Part shown: piece by piece, positions 1-6,219 of the stretch
Position numbering within the stretch: position 1 is the first letter of the stretch
How the letters are laid out: each line of letters opens with the position of its first letter
DNA from: Betaproteobacteria bacterium RIFCSPLOWO2_02_FULL_68_150
Lineage (GTDB): Bacteria > Pseudomonadota > Gammaproteobacteria > Burkholderiales > SG8-39
DNA: 6,741 nucleotides
NCBI GenBank assembly: GCA_001771975.1
Contig: MERE01000062.1
Location: forward strand, 1-6,741
Reading direction: 5' to 3'
The notes under the pieces: generated by a model
What the model was told of the DNA's origin: nothing
What the model saw: only the letters and a program-made list of their open reading frames with translations
Databases searched by the model: none
Translations under genes and position numbers: made by a program

Positions 1-272
1 GCAACCGACGTGAATTTGATCGACCAGTGCCAGAAGGCGAGATCCCCCGCAAATGCCGCGCCCGCCGCGAGCAGCAGCCGCGCGTGCTTGCGATCGATCG
101 GCGCTTGCCGTTGATTTGCAAGGCCTTGCAGCAGCCACAGCAACGGCACCGCGAGCGCGACGCGCCAGAACGCGCTCGCGGTGGGGCCGACCTCCGAGAC
201 GCGCACCCAGATCGGTGACAGCGCGATGCACGTCGCACCGGTGAATAGCGCAAGGAGAGCCGAAGTCCGCAT
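1..272 (-). CDS. EamA/DMT-family membrane transporter, N-terminal part (3' end beyond window)
   Basis: Reading the minus strand from an ATG at 272-270 gives 90 complete residues open to the window edge. The protein starts MRTSALLALFTGATCIALSP and shows three hydrophobic stretches, at about residues 4-23, 33-51 and 65-84, joined by short charged turns. The pattern of an early S/P-I-W segment, then a GPTASAFWR loop, a second helix, a basic loop and a third helix with GDLAFWHWSI fits the first EamA repeat of drug/metabolite transporters. Those proteins usually have about 280-300 residues and ten helices, so roughly a third is visible. The substrate cannot be told; members export amino acids, metabolites or drugs across the inner membrane. 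No in-frame start lies just upstream and no clear Shine-Dalgarno precedes this ATG. It is transcribed divergently from dnaE with a 29-bp gap. Seen: sequence and hydrophobicity. Inferred: family. Confidence 0.82.
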   Translation of the reverse strand, partial: MRTSALLALFTGATCIALSPIWVRVSEVGPTASAFWRVALAVPLLWLLQGLANQRQAPIDRKHARLLLAAGAAFAGDLAFWHWSIKFTSV

Positions 273-301
273 CGCGCGATGGTAAACTTTTGCCGATTCC
301 C

Positions 302-3300
302 ATGTCTGATCCTCGCTTCGTCCACCTCAGGCTGCACAGCGAGTATTCGGTGACGGACGGGATCGTGCGCATCGAGGACGTGGTGGCGAGAGCCGCCGCG
401 GACGGCATGCCGGCGCTCGCGCTGACCGACAACGCGAACGTCTTCGGCATGATCAAGTTCTACAAGGCGGCGCGCACCGCGGGCGTGAAGCCCGTGCTCG
501 GCGCCGATTGCTGGATCCAGAACGAGACCGACCGCGACAAGCCGTCGCGCCTGCTCCTGCTGTGCGCCTCGCATGCGGGCTACCTGCGGCTGTCGGCGCT
601 GCTGTCGCGCGCGTGGCTCTCCAACCAGCACCGCGCGCGCGCCGAGATCGCGCCGGCCTGGTTCAGCGAACTCGGCAGCGACGGCCTGATCGCGCTTTCC
701 GGCGCCGCCGCGGGCGATGTCGGGCAGGCCCTGCTCGCGGGCAATGCCGCCGCCGCCGAACGCCTGGCGGCGGCCTGGGCGGCGCTGTTTCCGGGGCGCT
801 ACTACCTCGAGCTGCAGCGCGCCGGCTTCGCGAATTCCGAGTCGCTCGTGGTGCACAGCCTCGCGCTGGCGGTGAAATCGGGGATCCCGGTCGTGGCGAC
901 GCACCCGGTTCAATTCCTCGCCCGCGAGGATTTCAGGGCCCACGAGGCGCGCGTCTGCATCGCTGAAGGGTACCTGCTCGGCGATCAGCGCCGTCCGCGC
1001 CGTTTCACGCCGGAGCAGTACTGGAAATCGCAGGACGAGATGGCGCAGCTGTTCGCCGACGTGCCGCAGGCGCTCGCCAACGCGGTCGAGATCGCGCGCC
1101 GTTGCAATCTGGTAATGGAGCTGGGCAAGAGCCGGCTGCCGGCCTTTCCGGTGCCGGCGGGCTTCACGATCGACCAATTTCTGCGCGCGGAGGCGGAAAA
1201 GGGGTTGGCGCACCGCCTGCACCAGCTGTTCCCGGATGCCGCGCGCCGCGCAGAGGAAACGCCGCGCTACCGCGAGCGTCTCGATTTCGAGATCCGGATG
1301 ATCGTGCAGATGGGATTCGCGGGCTACTTTCTGATCGTGGCCGATTTCATCAACTGGGCGCGCATCAACGGCGTCCCGGTCGGGCCGGGGCGCGGCTCCG
1401 GCACCGGCTCGCTGGTGGCGTACTCGCTCGGCATCACCGACCTCGATCCGATTCATTACGAGTTGCTCTTCGAGCGCTTCCTCAATCCGGAGCGCGTCTC
1501 GATGCCCGATTTCGACATCGACTTCTGCCAGGACGGGCGCGACCGCGTCATCGACTACGTGCGCAACAAGTACGGCGCCGAATCGGTGTCGCAGATCGCC
1601 ACCTTCGGCACCATGGCCGCGCGCGCGGTGGTGCGCGACACCGGCCGGGTGCTCGATCTGGGCTACAACTTCTGCGACCAGGTGGCGAAGCTCATTCCGG
1701 CGCAGCCCGGCCAGAGCGTGACGCTCGCCGAGGCGCGCAAGCTCGAACCGCTGCTCGCCGAGCGCGAAAGGAACGAAGACGACGTGCGCGAGCTGCTCGC
1801 GCTGGGCGAGAAGCTGGAAGGCCTGACGCGCAACGTCGGCATGCACGCCGGCGGCGTGCTGATCGCGCCGGGCAGGCTCACGGACTTCTGCCCGCTGTAC
1901 GCGGCCGAGGGCACCGCCAACGTGATCTCGCAGCTCGACAAGGACGACGTCGAGGCGATCGGCCTGGTGAAGTTCGACTTCCTCGGCCTCACGACCCTCA
2001 CCATCCTCGACTGGGCCGAGCGCTACGCGCGCGAGCTGGGCGAGCGCGACTTCGCGCTCGATCGGGTGCCGCTCGACGATGCGGCGACCTACCGGCTGAT
2101 CGCGGCCGGCAATACCAGCGCGGTGTTCCAGCTGGAATCGCGCGGCATGCGCGACATGGTGAAGCGCGCGCAGCCCGACCGCCTGGAAGACGTGATCGCG
2201 CTGGTGGCGCTGTTCCGTCCCGGACCGATGGACCTGATCCCCGACTTCATCGCGCGCAAGCACGGCAAGCAGCGCGTCGAATACCTCGACCGGCGTCTCG
2301 AGTCGATCCTCGGGCCGACCTACGGCATCATGGTGTATCAGGAGCAGGTGATGCAGATCGCGCAGGTCATCGGCGGCTACACGCTGGGCGGCGCCGACCT
2401 GCTGCGGCGCGCGATGGGCAAGAAGAACCAGGAGGAGATGGACGCGCAGCGCGACATCTTCGTCGCCGGCGCCGAGAGGAACGGCCTGGCGCGCGGCCGC
2501 GCCATGCAGCTGTTCGACCTGATGGCGAAATTTGCCGGCTACGGCTTCAACAAATCGCACGCGGCGGCCTACGCGCTGCTCGCCTACCAGACCGCTTACC
2601 TGAAGGCGCATCAGCTGGCCGCGTTCATGGCAGCCAACCTGTCGGCGGTGATGGACGACACCGACAAGGTGCGCCAGCTGCACGACGACGCGCTCGGCAA
2701 CGGCCTCAGGATCCTGCCGCCGGACATCAACGCCTCGGGCTACCGCTTCACGCCGGTCGACCGCCAGACCGTGCGCTACGGCCTGGGCGCGGTGCGCGGC
2801 ACCGGCGCCGCGGCGGTGGCGGCGATGGTCGAGGCGCGCAAGGCCGGAGCGTTCAGCGGGCTGTTCGAATTCTGCCGCCGCGTCGACAAGCGCTTCCTCA
2901 ACCGGCGCGCCGTCGAGGCGCTGGTGCGTGCCGGCGCATTCGACGCGCTGCAAGCCGACCGCGCGCGGCTGCTGGCTTCGGTCGGCCGCGCGATCGAAGC
3001 GGCCGAGCAGGCGGAGCGCCGCAAATCGCAGTCCAGCCTGTTCGGCGAGGCGGACGCCGCGCAGACCGAGCGCGAAGCGCTGCTGGAGGCCGTTCCCTGG
3101 GACCTGAAACAGCGCCTGGTGGAAGAAAAAACGGCGCTCGGATTCAACATCTCCGGGCACCTGTTCTCCGTTTACGAACAGGAGCTGGCCGGACTGCCGC
3201 GACAGTTGCTGGGGCAGCTGGCGCCGGCCGAGCATCCGGTGTTGGTGGCGGGCATCGTGGTCGAGGCGCGGCCGCAGATGACGCGCCGCGGGCGCATGAT

Positions 3301-3745
3301 GGTGGTCAAGCTCGAGGACGGCAGCGCGCAGATCGACGTCAATGTCTACAGCGAGCTGCTCGATGCGCAGCGCGAGCGCCTCAAGGCCGATGCGCTGCTG
3401 CTGGTGCGCGGCAGGGTCCAGCGCGACATGCTGACCGGCGGCATTCGCATGGTCGCGGAAGAGCTGCTCGACCTCGCCGCGGTACGGGCACGCTATGCGG
3501 CCAGGTTGCGCATCGCGATGAACGGACAGGCGGACGCGCAGCGGCTCGGGGAGCTGCTGACACCGTACCGCGCGAGCGACGGTCCGGCTTGTCCGGTGGT
3601 GGTCCATTACGAGAACGGCAGCGCCAGCTGCGATGTCGTGCTCGGCCCGTCCTGGCGCGTGCGCCCCGAGGAGCGGCTGATCAGCGAGCTGCAGGCGTGG
3701 CTGGCGCCGGAGAACGTGCAGGTGATCTACGATACTCCGGCGTAA
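302..3745 (+). CDS. dnaE: DNA polymerase III alpha subunit (DnaE1-type replicative polymerase)
   Basis: This is the catalytic subunit of the chromosomal replicase, adding dNTPs to the primer end within the Pol III core and clamp-loader complex. It has 1147 residues from the ATG at 302, close to the E. coli length of 1160. An N-terminal PHP domain (about 5-280) has H8, H12 and D19, but N44 stands where active PHP domains have His (LTDN, not LTDH), so it is probably inactive and proofreading is left to DnaQ. The polymerase core contains GPGRGSGTGS from about 361 and MPDFDIDF, whose D405 and D407, with D559 in KFDFLG, match E. coli D401, D403 and D555. A helix-hairpin-helix region lies near 840-882, a clamp-binding motif QSSLF at 910-914, an OB fold near 980-1060, and a tau-binding tail ends the protein. 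An in-frame TTG at 290 would add four residues, but MSDPRFVHLR is the usual start of the family. Neither start has a good Shine-Dalgarno. The frame is intact throughout. Confidence 0.98.
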   Translation: MSDPRFVHLRLHSEYSVTDGIVRIEDVVARAAADGMPALALTDNANVFGMIKFYKAARTAGVKPVLGADCWIQNETDRDKPSRLLLLCASHAGYLRLSALLSRAWLSNQHRARAEIAPAWFSELGSDGLIALSGAAAGDVGQALLAGNAAAAERLAAAWAALFPGRYYLELQRAGFANSESLVVHSLALAVKSGIPVVATHPVQFLAREDFRAHEARVCIAEGYLLGDQRRPRRFTPEQYWKSQDEMAQLFADVPQALANAVEIARRCNLVMELGKSRLPAFPVPAGFTIDQFLRAEAEKGLAHRLHQLFPDAARRAEETPRYRERLDFEIRMIVQMGFAGYFLIVADFINWARINGVPVGPGRGSGTGSLVAYSLGITDLDPIHYELLFERFLNPERVSMPDFDIDFCQDGRDRVIDYVRNKYGAESVSQIATFGTMAARAVVRDTGRVLDLGYNFCDQVAKLIPAQPGQSVTLAEARKLEPLLAERERNEDDVRELLALGEKLEGLTRNVGMHAGGVLIAPGRLTDFCPLYAAEGTANVISQLDKDDVEAIGLVKFDFLGLTTLTILDWAERYARELGERDFALDRVPLDDAATYRLIAAGNTSAVFQLESRGMRDMVKRAQPDRLEDVIALVALFRPGPMDLIPDFIARKHGKQRVEYLDRRLESILGPTYGIMVYQEQVMQIAQVIGGYTLGGADLLRRAMGKKNQEEMDAQRDIFVAGAERNGLARGRAMQLFDLMAKFAGYGFNKSHAAAYALLAYQTAYLKAHQLAAFMAANLSAVMDDTDKVRQLHDDALGNGLRILPPDINASGYRFTPVDRQTVRYGLGAVRGTGAAAVAAMVEARKAGAFSGLFEFCRRVDKRFLNRRAVEALVRAGAFDALQADRARLLASVGRAIEAAEQAERRKSQSSLFGEADAAQTEREALLEAVPWDLKQRLVEEKTALGFNISGHLFSVYEQELAGLPRQLLGQLAPAEHPVLVAGIVVEARPQMTRRGRMMVVKLEDGSAQIDVNVYSELLDAQRERLKADALLLVRGRVQRDMLTGGIRMVAEELLDLAAVRARYAARLRIAMNGQADAQRLGELLTPYRASDGPACPVVVHYENGSASCDVVLGPSWRVRPEERLISELQAWLAPENVQVIYDTPA

Positions 3746-3775
3746 GGTCCGTGTGCGAAACGGATGATCCTTGCG

Positions 3776-3796
3776 CGCGACGATTCAGGCGTCGCG
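3776..3796 (+). terminator. GC hairpin downstream of dnaE, weak terminator candidate
   Basis: A perfect 7-bp inverted repeat, CGCGACG and CGTCGCG, flanks a 7-nt loop and begins 31 nt after the dnaE stop codon. It is followed by GCGTTCTT rather than a clean T run, so it is at best a poor intrinsic terminator. It might instead protect the 3' end of the dnaE message after Rho-dependent termination. Only the pairing is directly seen; GC-rich DNA can form such short hairpins by chance. Confidence 0.25.
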
Positions 3797-3817
3797 GCGT
3801 TCTTGGGGTCTACATCA

Positions 3818-3870
3818 TCTCGGCTTTTTTGCTCCCGATCGCACGGCGATCGGGAGCAAAAAAACCGAGA
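3818..3870. repeat. 53-bp palindrome (25-bp arms, 3-nt loop) between convergent genes
   Basis: Positions 3818-3842 and 3846-3870 are inverted repeats matching at 24 of 25 positions around the loop ACG. The single mismatch is C3824 against A3864, which becomes a G-U pair in minus-strand RNA. Each arm holds the core GCTCCCGATCGC with a T run on its outer side (TTTTTT at 3825-3830 on the left) and an A run (3858-3864) in the right arm, ending in TCTCGG/CCGAGA. It lies between dnaE and the convergent FAD oxidoreductase, where a shared terminator would be expected. However, the order is T run, stem, A run on both strands, so neither transcript has the U tract after the stem that an intrinsic terminator needs. 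It may act as a strong RNA 3'-end hairpin or barrier, a protein site, or a remnant of a mobile palindrome. The pairing is certain; the role is not known. Confidence 0.85.
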
Positions 3871-3910
3871 CATGGGGAAAATCGAATTCGCACCGCGCCT
3901 GATTCGTCGC

Positions 3911-3925
3911 GCGGGTCGTTCCCGC
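3911..3925 (-). other. Small hairpin adjoining the stop codon of the FAD oxidoreductase gene
   Basis: On the minus strand GCGGG and CCCGC pair perfectly around a 5-nt loop (AACGA), starting directly after the TGA stop at 3928-3926. No T run follows it, so it is not a complete intrinsic terminator. It may help stabilise the 3' end of that message. Five G-C pairs are little evidence in DNA of this composition. Confidence 0.25.
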
Positions 3926-4933
3926 TCAATTTCCCCACCGCGATTCGCAAGCCTGATGTCGCAGCTGGGCGGTGACGCAGCGATACCAGGTGTTCTGCAG
4001 CCGCTCGGCCGGATCGTAGCGCCGCTTCTCGGCGAGAAAGGCGGGCAGTTCCGGATAGCAGGCATCGAGCTGGGCGCGTGAAACCTCGGGCGCGGCGCTC
4101 ACCGGGAACGAGCCGCCGCGGGCGATCGCCGCGGCATGGACCAGCCTGCGGATCTCGGCCGCGTGCACGCTCGCGCCGAGCGTCGCCCGCAGCTGCAGGT
4201 GCAAAGTGACGCTCGCCCATTCGCGCTTCGCCCAGCCGAGCGCGGACTCAGCGCCGGCCTGCAGGGGGCGCACCGCGATGCGGCGCAGCGCAAGGCGGCG
4301 CTCGGCCGCCAGCTCGCGAGCGTCCGCGAGAAAGCCCTCGACCTGATCCGGCGGCAGCAGGGATTGCACCTCAATGCCGCTACCCAGTTCGGGTCCCGGC
4401 AGTTCGAGCTCGATCGCCGGCACGGCATGCTCGGTGGCCTGCAGCAAGGCGTCGATGCGCAGCGTGACGCTGTAGATCAGGCCGAATACGCCCTGTCCCC
4501 CTACGACCAGGTGAAACAGCCGAGCCGGCGTGTTGCGATCGACGCGGCGCAGTTCCCCGTCCACCGTCACCAGCGCGATGGACTCGACGCAGGCCGAAAG
4601 CGGCGCGCCGTCCGGTCCCGCGGCGTCGGCCGAGATCGCCTGGCCGACGCTGGCAGGAACCCCACCGCAACCGGCCCAGGCGCTGAGCCGCTCACCCGCC
4701 GCGCCGAGGTGGACCGCGAGCGCGCGCCAGGTCATCGCGCCCTGCACCTCGAGCAGGCTTCGCTCGTCGTCCGTGCGCAGCACGCAGTCGAGGGCCGAGG
4801 CGTCCAGCGCGAGCGGCCGGTCGCGCGCCTCGCGCAGCGCGCGGCGCAGCTCGTCGGCGGAGCGCACCCGGATCCTGCGCGTGCGCAGCGCCTCGAGGGA
4901 TGGGGCGGCCGGCAGGGTGAGGGTGGTGAGCAT
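3926..4933 (-). CDS. FAD-binding oxidoreductase, VAO-type, with reduced N-terminal FAD loop
   Basis: The product has 335 residues, with no signal peptide or membrane helix, so it is probably cytoplasmic. The ATG at 4933-4931 is preceded by GGAGAA about 4 nt away, which decides the start; the open frame continues upstream but runs into the regulator gene. Landmarks of the VAO/PCMH flavoprotein fold are EVQGAMTW (62-69), SVGQAIS (95-101), a D/E-S-I-A-LV strand followed by DGELRRVDR (about 117-133), ARLFHLVVGGQGVFGLI (137-153), and KRRYDP near the C-terminus (303-308), shared with many FAD-linked oxidases. Such enzymes oxidise alcohols, sugars or hydroxy acids; the substrate is unknown here. The odd point is that the usual glycine- and His-containing pyrophosphate loop (GGxHS type), expected near residue 40 between RDRP and LALDAS, is absent without any frameshift. 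FAD binding may therefore be weakened or altered. The gene diverges from an XRE regulator, which may control it. Confidence 0.85.
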   Translation of the reverse strand: MLTTLTLPAAPSLEALRTRRIRVRSADELRRALREARDRPLALDASALDCVLRTDDERSLLEVQGAMTWRALAVHLGAAGERLSAWAGCGGVPASVGQAISADAAGPDGAPLSACVESIALVTVDGELRRVDRNTPARLFHLVVGGQGVFGLIYSVTLRIDALLQATEHAVPAIELELPGPELGSGIEVQSLLPPDQVEGFLADARELAAERRLALRRIAVRPLQAGAESALGWAKREWASVTLHLQLRATLGASVHAAEIRRLVHAAAIARGGSFPVSAAPEVSRAQLDACYPELPAFLAEKRRYDPAERLQNTWYRCVTAQLRHQACESRWGN

Positions 4934-5003
4934 GGCGTTCTCCGGTTGGGCTTGGTTTGCGCCCGCATTGTGCGTCGTCCCCGCCCAGAAGCAATACGCA
5001 AAT

Positions 5004-5026
5004 CGATAGTATCGGAAAGTGATACG
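5004..5026. promoter_or_regulatory. Putative operator in the divergent control region (GATA/TATC inverted repeats)
   Basis: The 93-bp gap between the FAD oxidoreductase and the XRE regulator ends in a cluster of half-sites. CGATA-G-TATCG at 5004-5014 is a perfect 11-bp palindrome, and GTATC-N7-GATAC at 5009-5025 is a second inverted repeat sharing its centre half-site. The ribosome binding site GGAAAG (5014-5019) of the regulator lies inside the second repeat. XRE-type regulators commonly bind short inverted repeats near their own start, so binding here could repress the regulator and affect the neighbour. I could not identify a convincing -35/-10 pair on either strand. The repeats are seen; the operator role is inference. 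Confidence 0.4.
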
Positions 5027-5815
5027 ATGGGTTCCATGCCGGTACGCAGCCGCTTCGTCGAGGCGCTGAAGAAATCGCTGCGCGCGCGCGGCCTGACGTA
5101 CGCCCAGCTGGCGCGCCGGCTCGGCCTCTCCGAGCCGAGCGTCAAGCGCATGTTCTCGCGCGGCAGCTTCACGCTGGCGCGCATCGAGCAGATACTGCGC
5201 GTGCTCGAACTCGAGCTGTACGATATCGCGCGCCTGAGCCGCGGACATCCGGCCGGTCCCGCCGCGCTGACGCCGGAGCAGGAGTCCGTGCTGGCGCGCG
5301 ACGAGCGCCTGCTGTCGGTTTTCTGGCTGGTGCTGAACGACCGGAGCTTCGAGGAGATCCTGCAGGAGTTCGCGATCGCCCGGGCCGAGCTGACGCTTGC
5401 GTTCGCGCGCCTGGCGCGCGCGCGGCTCATCGACTGGGGCCCGCGCGAGCGCGCGCGGCTCGCGGTGCCACGCGATTTCCAGTGGCGCGCCGGCGGAGCG
5501 GTGAAGAAGGCCTACGGCACGCGCGTGATGCAGGAATTCCTCGGTGGCCGCTTCGACGCACCGGGCGAACTGCTGCGCTTCGAGGCGCGCGACCTGTCGG
5601 CGGATTCGGTCGCGGTGCTGCGGCGCAAGCTGGAGCGGCTGATCGCCGAATTCAACGAGAGCGCCGAGGTCGATTCGACCCTGCCCGGGCGCAGGCGAAC
5701 CGCCTTCGGCCTGCTGGTGGCCTGCCGGCCGTGGGAATTCTCGGTGATGATCGCGTTGAAGAAGCGCAAGCCCGCCGGCGCTCAGGCGGAGGGCAGCCGC
5801 TCGAAACCCGCGTAA
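5027..5815 (+). CDS. XRE-family helix-turn-helix transcriptional regulator
   Basis: A 262-residue cytoplasmic DNA-binding protein. Residues about 10-60 form a Cro/C1-type HTH, with LTYAQLARRLGLS (23-35) and EPSVKRMFSRG (36-46) as the two central helices, followed by a FTLARIEQILRVLELEL segment. The long C-terminal part (about 80-255) looks like a second winged-helix segment (LARARLIDWGP, then LAVPRDFQWRAGG), followed by a QEFLGGRFDAPGELLRF stretch and a RPWEFSVM motif near the end. I recall this arrangement from a widespread proteobacterial family of uncharacterised XRE regulators; its ligand is unknown to me. The start at 5027 has GGAAAG seven nt upstream; the in-frame ATG at 5036 has no better site. 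It diverges from the FAD oxidoreductase, a classic layout for a local regulator, and the shared region carries inverted repeats. Its 3' end overlaps the convergent acylphosphatase gene by 34 bp. Confidence 0.9.
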   Translation: MGSMPVRSRFVEALKKSLRARGLTYAQLARRLGLSEPSVKRMFSRGSFTLARIEQILRVLELELYDIARLSRGHPAGPAALTPEQESVLARDERLLSVFWLVLNDRSFEEILQEFAIARAELTLAFARLARARLIDWGPRERARLAVPRDFQWRAGGAVKKAYGTRVMQEFLGGRFDAPGELLRFEARDLSADSVAVLRRKLERLIAEFNESAEVDSTLPGRRRTAFGLLVACRPWEFSVMIALKKRKPAGAQAEGSRSKPA

Positions 5816-6084
5816 GGACGGTCGAACCCGCCGCAGTCCGGCCGCGCCTCGAGCTGCGTCACGCGCGCAGCGGGCGGTCCGCGCCGCGCCCAGACCACGA
5901 GCCGCTCAACGGCGGCCCGAGGACCCTGGATTACCGCTTCGACGCTGCCGTCGTAACGGTTGCGCACCCAGCCCCTCACGCCGAGGCGCAGCGCTTCGGC
6001 GCGCAGTGCTTCGCGGTAACCCACGCCCTGCACGCGGCCGGAAACGTCCAGGTGCAGCGTGCAACTATCCGAGCGATCGGTCAT
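5782..6084 (-). CDS. acyP: Acylphosphatase
   Basis: A 100-residue protein matching the usual 90-100 residue acylphosphatase. These small alpha/beta enzymes hydrolyse the carboxyl-phosphate bond of acyl phosphates such as acetyl phosphate or 1,3-bisphosphoglycerate in the cytoplasm. The signature VSGRVQGVGYR (14-24) supplies the phosphate-binding loop and catalytic Arg24; GWVRN (38-42) supplies catalytic Asn42; DGSVEAVIQG (45-54) follows as in the family. The chosen start is the ATG at 6084-6082, giving MTDRSD before the first strand. It has no clear Shine-Dalgarno, and a TTG seven codons upstream is a less likely alternative. A TATACT element on the minus strand (6113-6108) could be its -10 box, with a leader of about 20 nt. 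It converges on the XRE regulator with a 34-bp coding overlap and is divergent from the lipoprotein gene. Confidence 0.95.
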   Translation of the reverse strand: MTDRSDSCTLHLDVSGRVQGVGYREALRAEALRLGVRGWVRNRYDGSVEAVIQGPRAAVERLVVWARRGPPAARVTQLEARPDCGGFDRPYAGFERLPSA

Positions 6085-6085
6085 T

Positions 6086-6115
6086 TTGGCGGGACTGGTG
6101 CGCAACGAGTATATG
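6086..6115 (+). promoter_or_regulatory. Candidate promoter for the solute-binding lipoprotein gene, overlapping a minus-strand -10
   Basis: TTGGCG at 6086-6091 and TATATG at 6110-6115 are separated by 18 bp and each match the sigma-70 consensus at about four of six positions. The predicted start near 6122 would give a leader of about 100 nt before the ATG at 6220. On the other strand TATACT (6113-6108, five of six) overlaps the same bases and could serve the acylphosphatase gene, although no good minus-strand -35 is seen. Motif matching only; AT-rich hexamers stand out in this GC-rich sequence and may mislead. Confidence 0.3.
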
Positions 6116-6219
6116 GCGACATAAGGAGAATCGAACCATCGACCGGGGTACTTTCCGCGACCATTGCACGTGGCGCGCGCGCGGCAGAGCGGACGCCGTC
6201 TTGCGAGATGGGGGAGGCA

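Noticed and set aside
27..244. Two short plus-strand frames before dnaE
   Set aside because: Both are antisense to the transporter gene, which shows coherent membrane helices on the minus strand.
3818..3870. Calling the large palindrome a standard bidirectional intrinsic terminator
   Set aside because: The T and A runs are on the wrong sides of the stem for both strands, so I listed it as a repeat of unknown role.
1102..3975. Very long open frame (957 codons) on the plus strand overlapping dnaE in another frame
   Set aside because: Its product is Arg/Ala-rich low-complexity sequence typical of a shifted frame in GC-rich DNA, while the dnaE frame is conserved from end to end.
3764..4081. Small plus-strand frame of 105 codons spanning the palindrome
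   Set aside because: It reads through the inverted repeat and the antisense of the FAD gene's 3' end, has no ribosome binding site, and its product resembles no family I know.
4136..5026. Upstream extension of the XRE regulator frame to 4136
   Set aside because: The extra 297 residues are the antisense of the FAD oxidoreductase gene and have an Arg-rich composition; the HTH domain begins right after the ATG at 5027, which has its own ribosome binding site.
4934..5248. Upstream extension of the FAD oxidoreductase frame to 5248
   Set aside because: It would run across the control region and antisense to the regulator's HTH domain; the ATG at 4933 has a good GGAGAA site and begins the recognisable protein.
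6172..6183. GC-alternating run (possible Z-DNA or simple repeat)
   Set aside because: Only about five GC units; expected in DNA of this composition and not otherwise supported.
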